Part shown: piece after piece, positions 20,777 through 30,557 of the stretch | How positions within the stretch are numbered: the first letter of the stretch is position 1 | Layout of the letters: each line of letters starts with the position of its first letter | Source: Pigoraptor chileana | Lineage: Eukaryota > Opisthokonta > Filasterea | NCBI GenBank assembly: GCA_943704495.1 | Contig: CALSCR010001592.1 | Location: 1-32,658, forward strand | DNA length: 32,658 bases | Direction: 5' to 3' | The notes under the pieces: generated by a model | What the model was told of the DNA's origin: nothing | The model's database searches: none | Seen by the model: the letters and a program-made list of their open reading frames with translations, nothing else | Made by a program: the position numbers and the translations under genes

Positions 20777-23700
20777 ATGGTTGTTGTGGAGACGGGCATT
20801 CTCGCGTCTTTGTTTGCACGGTATGCCACCACCCACGGCGGCAATGTGCCTCCGATTGTCTATGCGGCGCTCACTGCAGGAGCCGTCATCATTGCAACAC
20901 GATTCGTCCGTTACGAACTGACGCTCAGGTGGGCTTGCAATTGTCGCGGCGATGGCACTTGAACAGCGAGAGCGTATTGTGAATTCCAGACTCGCATGTG
21001 GTCTGTCACTAGAATTGTGTTGTTGCCCTCTCTGTTTTGTGGTGCGAGTGCGGGCCGCGCGTGCTTATTCTGCACATGGCGATATATAAGCAGGCGTTCG
21101 TCTGGTGTTTACTTTTGCGAATATCACACGCATGTCTAAACTTTCACTCCCTCCCGGTGGTGTGCCACTTACGCAACAGACGCCGCCGCCACGCTGCCCG
21201 TGAGAAGCCCGCGGCAGAGCGACGGCTCCACACGCGTGTCGATCAACAGGGCCTTGTGTTCATTGACGACGAGGAGGAGACGGACGACGGCTTTCCGCAC
21301 GTACACGCGGCTGAGGACGAAGCAGATGAGGTGGATGAGGCAGAGAGGGATGCCGATGAGGACGACGAGGACCATGAAGACCACGGAGACGCGGAGGAGG
21401 CGGATGTGATTGCCGCAGCGGTGGACGAGGCGAGTCCGGACAGCCCCCACCCTCGACCGCAGCGGCTGCTCTCTGTGCCGGAGGGCGAGACCTCGGAGGA
21501 CGGTGTGCCCTCGTCGCCGCGCAAGAGCACCCCCGAAGGACTGTCGCAGGCGGAGGTCATGTTCCTCAAGAGCAATGTCAATGTGTTCAGGTGTGTTGCG
21601 TGTGTGAAGGAGTGCTTGCATTATGTTCGCCCTACCCATGCGTGCTGGTGAGGCGATGGCGACTCTCCGGATGAAGCGTCTGTGTCTTGTCATTCCCGGT
21701 TTCACTGTCTGTGTGGAATCCATGGGCACAGCAGCGCCTAAGACACTAACTTGAATCCATATGTCGTAGTGTAGTCCATTTGCACGGCCCCCTTTGACAC
21801 CATGACCTGAATCCCCACGATTACTGCCTTCACTGCTGTGTATGTGTGTGGGTTGCACGTGTGCTCGTGCACTTACTGTTTCCACTGATGGCACTGCACT
21901 GCAGGTACCTTGACCGCCACACGGTGCGACTGATAAGCAATCAGCTTGTGTGCGAGGTTGTTCCCGCGGGCAAGACCATTTTCAGCAAGGGCGATCTCAT
22001 GCCGGCGCTCTACATTGTCACAAAGGGAACGGTGGGGCTTGGCTTCGTTTTATTTCCATTGCGTTTTTGTTGTGTTTTTGTTGTGTTTTTTGTTTTTCTT
22101 TCAGTGCGAATAACCCGATGTAGGATTGCTGTTGGCTTATCGTCCGTCGTGCCGCTGCCCGGATGTCTCTCAGCCACTCCCCTCGTATGGAGTCGAATGG
22201 GATGGCTGAGACCACATGCATGAATCCTACATCTCCTTTCTTGTGTAGTGTGTGCCCACAACTCTATGCATTGGATAGCATACATCTGTTCACACACCAT
22301 GCAACAGTTTGCCTGCCGCTCGCTTTGCCCCATTGCCATCTCCAATGATTGACCCCTGTGCCCCTGCATGCTTGTGCGCACGTCCGCAATGCTTGTGCGT
22401 GGATGCATGTATAGGTACGATTGTACATCGATTCTGACACCGGTGGCGAGATTCATCTGTGCGACATCCGCGACGGCGAAAGTCTGACGAGCCTGTTGTG
22501 CTACCTGGAGGCCATGGCACTCTGCCCGACACGCACGCCCTGCCACGTGACCGCACGTGCCGTCACAGACACGGAGCTCATCTCGCTCAAGATAGAGGTA
22601 CCAGCGTGCTCATGCGTGTGCTTGATTGGCTTTGTGTGAAATTTGGCGCATTCTGGTCAGTGCATGCGAGTGTATCTCTTTAATGTGCTGCAATTCATTT
22701 GGGACAGTAAGCGACTCTCTCTTTTTGGCAACGTTCTAATTGTTTATAAAATGTCCATTGTGTCCCCGTGTTTGTGCGCGTCGTGCACATTGAACGCACA
22801 CAGGACTTCCGAGCTCTCGCCGAGCAATACCCGGCCAAATTTGTGAACATTGCGCAGGTGATCATGGTGCGGCTGCAGCGTGTGACCTTCCTCACCCTCT
22901 ACAGATACCTTGGCCTCACACACGAGCTCGTCAACGACACGGACTTGGTGGGTGTGCGCACTCGTATATATGTGGGCCGTTATCATCCTGTGTCTTGTGT
23001 GTTTGTCTGTGTGTATGCGTTGTGTATTTGTAATTGTGTGTGTGTGTGTGCGTGTGTGTGTATGGGCTAAAACGGATTTACTGGTGTGCGTGTAGCGCTT
23101 TGTTTTGCGTCCCCAATATGTTCGCTGCGGCACGCACAGGCTGGATATTTAATAATTTAAGGGAGAGGCTCATTATTCCTTCCAGCAGCGTCGCAAACGT
23201 TTTGCATTCAAACAAGAAAGGGAAAAAATAGTGACACTGACACTTTCCATTGCCTTATTCTCAAATACCCCCCAAAAGGGCGACGATGCTGTGTCGATGA
23301 GCCGCGATGGCGCAACCGACGCCCTCGGTGCGGACGCCGTCGATTCGACGCTCAAATTGATTTCAGGCGTGCTTGGGCTGACACCGGAGATGACGTCTGA
23401 GGAACTTGGCGATTCCGTCGAGCTCGTGTCACTGGCGAAGGGAGAGGCCGTTCTGGAGGAGAAGGAGGAGAGTGGCGGTCTCTACTTTGTCGTAAAAGGC
23501 GCGCTGGATGTGCACATGCGTGAGGGCGACGGCACGCGCAAAATGTACCGCGTTGTGGCCGGTGAGAATGGGCGTTTATGTGGCGTGTCGCCGATTCTAG
23601 TTGTGTGTTTTTGATTGCCTGTAGTTGCGGTCTTCCGGGATTGAGTGTGCACATACTGCTTGTGATTCACAGACTGTTCTAGTCGCTGTGCAGAACGGTT

Positions 23701-24906
23701 TGGCTCAGCTGCCTGCACCCATCCGCACCCCCCCCCCCCCACCACACACACATACACGCACACACACGCACACACACGCACTCATCCACACGCACACATA
23801 CCCACACACCCGGTCCCTGTCCCTCTGCCTCTCATCTGCACAGGGGGTGTCGTGGGACACCTGGCTGCGCTCACCGGCGACCAGAGCGAGGTATTTGCGA
23901 CGGCTGCCTCTGCGACCACGGTGGCTTGTCTCCCTCAATACGCCTTCGCCTCGCTGGTCGAGCGCTATCCAAAGGTCGCCATCCACGTGGCCCAGTCCCT
24001 CATTGCAAAGCTGTCTCCCCTCGTGCGGCAGGTGCGTCGCGGCGCAGTGTTGATGGCGATGTTCCCCTGTGTGTGTGCGGATATGTTTGTGTGTGTGTGT
24101 GTGCGTTTGTATGTGTGTGTGTGTCTGCCTATGAGTGTACGTGCGCATGTGAGCGCGCATGCAACGAGTACTTAAAAATGTAGTTTTGCCGATTGTTGTT
24201 TGTGAAATTTTTCGTCGTCGTTGTGATTGCCGCTGGTGCTTGCGCATGCAGTTTGATTTTGCACTCGACTGGGTGTATGAGCGTGCGGGATCGGTGTTGC
24301 AGGAGGAGGACGGAGACGTCGATGGCCTCTACATTGTTCTCCACGGTCGCATGCGCGCAACGAAAGCGTGAGTATTGGCGGTGGTTCTTTTGCTCCTTTG
24401 CATCCGTTCAATTAATGTGTGCCTGTCTCTCCTCTCTCATGGTGTCCGCAAACAACCAGCAAGCACGCATGTCTAACTTACTGCGACATCTCTTTTGTAG
24501 TCCCATGAATCAAGCGTGTGTAGTGGTGGTTGAGATTCCCTCACTGTTACGTCTCTTGGAGTCCATAGACACATCGCCTCAGAACCTCACTTGAATCATG
24601 CATCCCAATATGTTACGTCTAGAATTCCGTCACCTTGATGTTACCATCGGCTTCCGTTTGGTGTGCGGTTGCTCTTATATTTTGCCGTATGTTGCAACAA
24701 CCGCAATCAATCGCTCACGATTGCACGCGCGGTCCATGTACATCGCGCAGAGGCACCTCGGGCAAGCCGACATTTGTGGAGGAGTTTGGCCGTGGAAGCA
24801 GCATTGGCGAACTCGAGTTGCTCACAGAGTCCAAATCACCGACGACAATCACAGCCACCCGGTGAGTAATCGCCCGTTTCATTCACTCGGCGGCCATGGG
24901 CTCTGG

Positions 24907-24942
<36 letters not shown>

Positions 24943-25903
24943 GTGTGTGAAAGTATATGTATGTGTAAGTGTAAGCGTGTGCGTGCGTGTGTGTGTGCGT
25001 GAGTTTGCGTGTTCGTGTGCGTGTGTGTGCGTGCGTGCGTTATGTGCGTGTCTCACAACTAGTGTGCCCTTCCATGTCTCATCGCGCTTCTCGCAACAAC
25101 CTCTGCATCGTGCACGTGTGTGTGCATCAACAGTGACACGGAGCTGTGCAAGATTCCCCGCGAAACATTCCGCATGCTCACGCAGCGATTCCCTCGTTTG
25201 ATGGCGCACTTTGCCCTCGCCATGGGCAAGCGACTCGAGAAGCAGTACACGCGCGGTGCGTTCTTTGTGTGCATGCACTCATCAGCGGTATTCCCTTGTC
25301 GAATGGAAGCGGCGTTGCATCAGCATCAGTATTATGCATGCCTCGTGCAATATCCGCAGATGTTTACGTCTTAAGTCTTATCGGACTCACTACCCTGCAT
25401 TCACTTTGTTTTTTTTGTTCCACGACCCATCCGTTTTTTGTTGTTGTTGCTCTGCACACAACGGATTCTGGTCGGAAGCACGCAAACGGCAGTTTCATTC
25501 TCAACTGCATCGCGCTTTTTCTTGTACCAAACTGCACTCAAACCCCAATAACCCCCCCCCTCCCCCCAAACACCTGCACACTTATACACACCATTCTCAC
25601 ACAACTATAGGAATTGCAAAACCAGTCGAAGAGAATCTCGCCACTGTTGCCGTGGTTGCCATGACGTCGGATGTACCACTCTCCGAGTTTGCCGATCGTC
25701 TTGTGTCGTCACTCGAGCGGATTGGGACTTCGCTGTGCATCAGCCGCGACACAGTAATGTCGCAGTTTGGAGACAGATCGATGGAGGGTGTGAACAAAAT
25801 CCGCCTCGCCGGGTGGCTGGGGCAGCAGGAGGAGGACCACAATGTCGTTGTCTACGAGACGGACAAGAAAATGTCCACGTGGACGCGCCGATGCATTCGA
25901 CAG
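20777..25903 (+). CDS. NTE-like (PNPLA6/7) regulatory half, no patatin domain
   Basis: Eleven exons: 20777-20928, 21180-21590, 21905-22031, 22415-22597, 22804-22947, 23279-23561, 23844-24031, 24252-24367, 24751-24861, 25134-25255, 25611-25903 (710 codons, all phases consistent). Residues about 24-46 form one membrane segment ([20 protein letters not shown]) followed by an Arg cluster and an acidic stretch. Three cyclic-nucleotide-binding-like domains follow. The first contains [11 protein letters not shown] and ALYIVTKGT; a linker has [20 protein letters not shown], almost identical to human NTE. The second ends [14 protein letters not shown]; the third has [43 protein letters not shown] and TRRCIRQ follow, as in NTE just before the patatin domain. 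NTE is an ER lysophospholipase, but its GxSxG catalytic domain is absent. The next coding exon downstream, in the same phase, belongs to ODAD4. Confidence 0.9.
21715..21757 (+). repeat. Dispersed intronic motif, near full length
   Basis: In the NTE-like gene intron 21591-21904 the plus strand reads GGAATCCATGGGCACAGC, then GCGCCTAAGACACTAAC and TTGAATCC. Sense to the gene. The ACTAAC is itself a classical branch-point sequence but lies about 150 bases from the 3' splice site. A weaker tail (GACACCATGACCTGAATCC) follows at 21795-21815. Confidence 0.7.
24558..24597 (+). repeat. Dispersed intronic motif, best-preserved copy
   Basis: GGAGTCCATAGACACATCGC is followed by CTCAGAACCTCACTTGAATC in the NTE-like intron 24368-24750. 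Sense orientation. This copy defines the 5' half of the consensus most clearly. It lies about 150 bases before the 3' splice site. Confidence 0.75.
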
Positions 25904-26109
25904 GTGCGGATGTGCAATGGTCGCATTCTAGTGCAATTGTTGCAATTTGTTGCAATTGTGCTCATGCCCTATTGTTTGATGTGTGCGTTTTGTCTTTGAT
26001 GTGTGTTTTATATATGTAGGATGTGCGATGTGCTGATTATAGATTGCTTTTCATGTATCCTGCTGTTATAACGTATACATACTCATAACCGCGCCATGCA
26101 CGACACTCC

Positions 26110-26219
26110 GTCACATACATTGATACACTCTCACACACACATGCACACGCACACACGCACACGCACACGCACACGCACACGCACACGCACACGCACACGC
26201 ACACGCACACGCACACGCA
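26110..26219. repeat. (CA)/(CACACG)n microsatellite at the NTE-ODAD4 junction
   Basis: CA units pass into a long array of CACACG hexamers that ends eight bases before the 3' splice site of the first ODAD4-like exon. This is where sequence related to NTE gives way to sequence related to ODAD4. Confidence 0.95.
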
Positions 26220-26228
26220 AACCAACAG

Positions 26229-26997
26229 GGTCTCTATCAGAAGGCCGAGGCGCTGTATGCGAAGGGTGACTTTGAGATGGCGCTTGTGTTTTACCACCGT
26301 GGTCACAAGCTGCGTCCTGAGCTGGACGAGTTTCGCCTAGGCATTCAAAAGGCGCGCGAGGCCATCGGGAACTCCATTGGAAGTGGGTGCATAATGAATG
26401 TGTTATATTGCTATGTATGTATGTTTATGTAGGTTTATTGTGTGTGTGTGTGTAGTTTGTGTATGTTGCGTGTATTTGTATTTATATGTATGTTTGTGTG
26501 CGTGTGTATGTTTGTGTGTCGGCTCAAGAGGGAACACACCTGCAGTTGCTTGTTTTCTTCCCGTGCGAATTTCATGTCTGTGGTGGCACTGGGGCTCTCC
26601 TGATTGTCAATGCACACAACACACTATTAACGGCATCTCCAATCTATGCGTTTATTTGCACAGATCCTTCGACGCGCATCCTGACAACAAAAGTTGGATC
26701 GGACGGCGCTGCGGAGTCGACGGCGAATAGGGCTGCAAGTCAGCTTGCAAAGGCAGACGCAAACAAACCGCGCCCCGGCGCCCCTGCAGCAACCGCGCTG
26801 GCATCGCCGGGAAAGGTATGTGTGAACCTGTCGCACGGTCTCACTTTTTATGATATATTAGAAACAAAGTGTGGTGTAAATGTGTGTGTGTGTGTATGTT
26901 GTATGCATAGTATCGTATGTAACCATGCGCCGACGGCCCCTGTCATCATAAACAAATCTGATACTCATAAACTCTTCATCCTTGTTGCAACACACAC

Positions 26998-27030
<33 letters not shown>

Positions 27031-28855
27031 ACCTGCCGACCATAGGCGACGTCTGCCGGCACCGACCGCGCAAAACAGCCGGCTGCACGCACTAAGCAGG
27101 GCGACCAGACAATTAAGCAGCTTCTCGGCGAACTGTACGAAGACCGCGAATATCTTGAAGAACTGATGCTTGACGAGGAATTTGTGAAGCGGTCGAGTGA
27201 AAACATGTATGATCTTGTCAGTGGGGGGATCAGCTATCTGGACACGCGCACGGAGTTTTGGAGGCAGCAAAAGCCGCTGTACGCCCGCAAGACGGAGCGT
27301 CGCATCAAGCGTGAGTCTCTCCTTTTCTCCTGCTGCTGTTGTTGTTGTCGCTGTTGTGAACTGCGAACAATTGCATATGTATCCCATCGTCCATCATTTG
27401 TCTCTGCGAATTGCTTTATTGATGTTCTTCTCTTATGTTTCTCCTTCTGTTGTTGTTGTTGTTGCACAGCTCGCACCTCGCCGACACGTGAGAAGAAGAC
27501 TGACGACCACTCGACGTCACGACCCAAGACAAACACGGCACAGCAATTGTCTGCGCAGCTGGATGACGTCACTGCGAGTGAGTATGCACATGACGTTTAC
27601 GCCGTTGTTGCCTTGTTACTCATTTGTCGCTAACCCTCAAGTCCATCTGCGTCATGCACCACTGCGCCATCACATGTGTGGCTTGGTTCGCACGTAGTCC
27701 TCGTATCCACGTCCGTTCTCGTCTCCATCTGTTCCTGTATTTGATATTGTCTATTGGCACATGCAAACAGCGACACTGTCTATGGCCACATGCAAACACA
27801 GACACTGACCTGAATTCACCACGCATTTTACTGTTTTGTCCTGTCGCAGTGCTGGAGGATGGCGAGGCCGATCGCTGCATCAAAGCAGGCAAGGCGCTGC
27901 TGAAGGCTCTTGGAGAGGCGACCGTGCCCGACAAGCCCCGGATGCTCTGTGCGCTCCACGACGTGCTTGGGTGTGCGTATCTGGAGATTGGGAATGCACA
28001 GGTGGCCCTGGGACACCAGCAGAAGCAGCTGCAGGGCGCCCGCGAGAGAAACCTCGACGACGTCAGGTGGTTATGGCGTTGTGGTGCTACTTGTGTGTCT
28101 GTGTGTGTGTGTGTTCGTGTGTGTGCTAATACGGTCATGTTTATATTCCCGCTACACACGCACGCACTGTGCATGTCGTGGCCGTCCGTGCGACTTTACA
28201 TCCAAACTCACTCAACATTACTTCCTCCGCCCCTTCACGACATGGCCAGGTCACGTGCACTCGGCAACATTGGTCGCGTGTATGCGCGGCTGGGCCAGTT
28301 CGACAAGGCGGCGCAGTCGTGGGAGGAGAAGCTGCCCCTCTCGCAGACGCCCGTGGAGTCGGCGTGGCTGTACCATGACATTGGACGGTGCGTTTTGCGG
28401 TTGTTTGTTGTGCACCAGGGAGCCGATATCACACACACACAAACACACACATACACACACAGGCATACATCTTGCGCACGTATTCGCGTGCACACATGGC
28501 ATTCACACTGCGTCCACTTGCGCGCGCAAATATACTTACTCTCGTCTTCCGTGCGCGTGTTTGTGTGTCTGTTTTTGTTGTTTGTTTGTTGTCTTATGGC
28601 GTGCTTTGTGCATGTGCAAATATACAGCTGCCACATGGAGTTGGGAAGCACTCAGAGGGCCGTTGAATACGGCGAAAAGGCCTTTGCGGCGGCGACAGAA
28701 GCAAGCGACGATCGGTGGCTTTTCAATGCGTCCATCTTGGTGGCGCAATCACTCGGTGGGCCACATGATGCCGCGTGTGTGTGTTTCTTACTAGTCTGTC
28801 TCTGCCTGTCGAGATTCACAGCCCAATCCCTCTAATATGTTGTTGCATTCTTCTG

Positions 28856-28886
<31 letters not shown>

Positions 28887-29019
28887 TGCAGCTAAGGGCG
28901 GCGACCAGACGCGCGCTGCGGACCATTATCACAAGGCACAGGAGCTTGCCCAACGTTTGGGCGACGACAGCTCCGTGCGCGCAATCACAAAGGCGATGGA
29001 CGAACTCAAAGCCAAGTAA
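26229..29019 (+). CDS. ODAD4: ODAD4/TTC25 outer dynein arm docking protein, C-terminal part
   Basis: Eight exons: 26229-26382, 26664-26815, 27046-27310, 27470-27577, 27850-28066, 28250-28387, 28628-28755, 28892-29019 (429 codons, TAA). The first reads GLYQKAEALYAKGDFEMALV and FYHRGHKLRP, matching human TTC25 from about residue 85 (LQKAETLYTMGDFEFALVFYHRG). Later blocks also match: TIKQLLGELYEDREYLEELM, GISYLDTRTEFWRQQKPLYA, RALGNIGRVYARLGQFDKAA, and WLFNASILVAQS. The fold is TPR repeats; in other species the protein docks outer dynein arms on the axonemal doublet. The usual first ~90 residues, including the first TPRs and the start methionine, are absent: there is no ATG-led upstream exon between 25904 and 26228. 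The exon begins in phase 0, the same phase in which the last NTE exon ends. The protein ends soon after the last TPR, without the long tail of the human form. Confidence 0.92.
27797..27817 (+). repeat. Dispersed intronic motif copy
   Basis: ACACAGACACTGACCTGAATTC lies in ODAD4-like intron 27578-27849 and is preceded by CTGTCTATGGCCACATGC, which aligns with the GTCCATAGACACAT half. Sense orientation. ACTGAC ends 40 bases before the 3' splice site. Confidence 0.6.
28859..28882. repeat. (TC)n polypyrimidine tract
   Basis: A (TC)n run stands just before the last ODAD4 exon and serves as its polypyrimidine tract. Confidence 0.85.
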
Positions 29020-29590
29020 GGCCGTGCGGTTGCCCCTCTGTGCAGAGTCATGGGGACGTGGGATTTGCCTTTGTCTGTTCGAGTCCATCGCGTGAGACTG
29101 ACTTGAATCTGTGCCCATCTCTCCATCTCTCTGTATCTCTTCTCGCGGTCTCTTGCCTTGCTGCCTGTCAATTGCGTCTGTCGTTTTGAGCATTGGTTTC
29201 CACTTTGTTGTTTGTTGCCGTTTTGTGTTTTTATTTTCGCCCGCGTCTGTCGACCTACGTCGGTCACTCACTCGTATGCGCATAATAGCTGTGTGGACGC
29301 CGCGTATGACGACAGCATTTGCGGGGTTGTGATTGCGTGTGCAGCATGTACATCTTTGCCTTGTCTCACAAACAGCCCACGTGACATTTGTCGCTGTGGA
29401 CGCACCCACATACATATACACAACACACACACACACACTTTCTATATCGCTTCCCTCTTTCTGTACGAAGCGAACAACCGCAAATATAATTGCGCAGTCG
29501 CGCGTGCAGCCGTCGCCACACACCAAATGTACATTCTGTATATGCGATAAACAACAGAATCCTAGACATCAATCCAATGTTCGCCCAATG
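29020..29590. other. Convergent intergenic spacer
   Basis: This spacer lies between the ODAD4-like stop and the ASDURF-like stop. It holds one dispersed-motif copy (29081-29109) and a short CA tract at 29422-29440. No reading frame in it looks conserved. Confidence 0.5.
29081..29109 (+). repeat. Dispersed motif copy downstream of ODAD4
   Basis: GAGTCCATCGCGTGAGACTG followed by ACTTGAATC lies 62 bases after the ODAD4-like stop codon, sense to that gene. It is the only good copy outside a recognised intron. A 3' untranslated intron could explain it. Confidence 0.6.
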
Positions 29591-30121
29591 TCATCGAACG
29601 GGCGACGACATATGATCCAGCTCCGTCTTGAGAGCGCCAATCTCATTTCTCAACCTCGCCACTTCGTTGTTAAGCGATTCCAGTGTATCTGCAGAAAAGT
29701 GTATCCAACAGTGTTATTTACATTCGTGTGTGTGTGTGTGTGTGAGCGTGCACAGAGTGTGTTGTTGCATAACGGAGCCTGTTGACTATGCGCCGGAAGG
29801 AACACACTGTGCTCATTCACCTTTTGCGGTTACTTTTGTCTTGACATTGTCGACCTTGAAGAGAATGTTGCCCACGGACGTTTTTTTGTACACATTCTGC
29901 AACGTATGCGCATTCGGGCGAATAAGAGTAAGATATACACGCACACACACCTACACACACACACACATACATACACACACACACAACAACATACATACAT
30001 ACACACACATACATACACACACCACACAAGCACACACACACAGACACACACACACATTACATACACAAGCACACACACACGCTACAAAAACACACACGCA
30101 CACACACACATTACATACACA

Positions 30122-30165
<44 letters not shown>

Positions 30166-30557
30166 AATACACAAATACACACACATACACTCTCCAAGCA
30201 CGTGCAAGCGATGCCTACCCTTCCGGCTTTCAGGCTATCCAATTCGGCGACAAGGACTTTCAGCGTCTCCACCTGATCCGCAAATGAATAAGTTGTCGCG
30301 GTTTATCAGTCGCTCGTGAGTTTCAAGATGCCATTGAGATGTATAAACCAAGTCAGTGTCTTGGGACTGCTCCCATACGGACCCACAAGATGCCAGTTGT
30401 ACAAAAGACATGTGTCTTCAACAGCGAAAACGTCTCAGTGGACAATGACGTGAAATCCAACGCACATGTCACGTGCCTCCTTCTCTGCATCTCGGAGACG
30501 GGTGCTCCGGTCCTGGAGGGTCATGCGTAGCCACACAACGCGCTGAATCGACTCCAT
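29591..30557 (-). CDS. ASDURF: ASDURF-like prefoldin subunit
   Basis: Four exons: 30477-30557, 30219-30272, 29821-29896, 29591-29688, totalling 102 codons and TGA. The protein starts MESIQRVVWLRM, has a leucine-rich helix (VETLKVLVAELDSLKAGR), then NVYKKTSVGNILFKVDN, and a second helix (TLESLNNEVARLRNEIGALK). This two-helix layout with a central NVYKK-NILF hairpin matches human ASDURF (VVDELSNLKKNRKVYRQQQ, then SNIFFLADR, about 96 residues), a beta-prefoldin-like subunit of the PAQosome/R2TP-prefoldin-like complex that assembles large protein complexes. The first intron needs a GC donor (gcacgt at 30471-30476) to keep the frame. In mammals this protein comes from an upstream reading frame of ASNSD1; here it has its own introns and no ASNSD1 follows it. 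A generic prefoldin beta subunit is the alternative. Confidence 0.7.
29940..30188. repeat. Interrupted (CA)n microsatellite cluster
   Basis: CA-rich DNA fills most of the ASDURF-like intron 29897-30218, broken by ACATACAT and CTACAAAAA units. One sub-block, ACACATTACATACACAAGCA, recurs at about 30052 and 30107, showing internal duplication. On the coding strand it is (GT)n. Confidence 0.9.
30348..30384 (-). repeat. Dispersed intronic motif copy in the ASDURF-like gene
   Basis: On the coding strand, GGGTCCGTATGGGAGCAGTC is followed by CCAAGACACTGACTTGG. It lies in the first intron of the ASDURF-like gene, sense to it, with ACTGAC 79 bases before the 3' splice site. Confidence 0.6.
30475..30476 (-). 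other. GC 5' splice site (GC-AG intron) in the ASDURF-like gene
   Basis: Exon 1 ends AAGGAG and is followed by gcacgt. The GC donor gives phase 0 and an unbroken helix RLRDAEKE-VETLKVLVAELD. GT donors a few bases on (gtgaca, gtgcgt) end in phase 1 or 2; joined to the next exon they run into stops. Confidence 0.6.

Noticed and set aside
24499-24514. AGTCCCATGAATCAAG as the first block of the dispersed element
   Set aside because: It resembles part of the 18339-18353 sequence, but in the opposite orientation relative to the gene and without the rest of the block.
27910-28794. 294-codon plus-strand open frame in another frame of the ODAD4 region
   Set aside because: It runs through introns and CA tracts in a frame that does not match ODAD4; the exons with consistent phases account for the coding signal.
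29940-30188. Array-like repeated block that at first resembles spaced direct repeats
   Set aside because: The units are interrupted CA microsatellite with local duplications, not uniform repeats with unique spacers, and the DNA is eukaryotic; not a CRISPR array.
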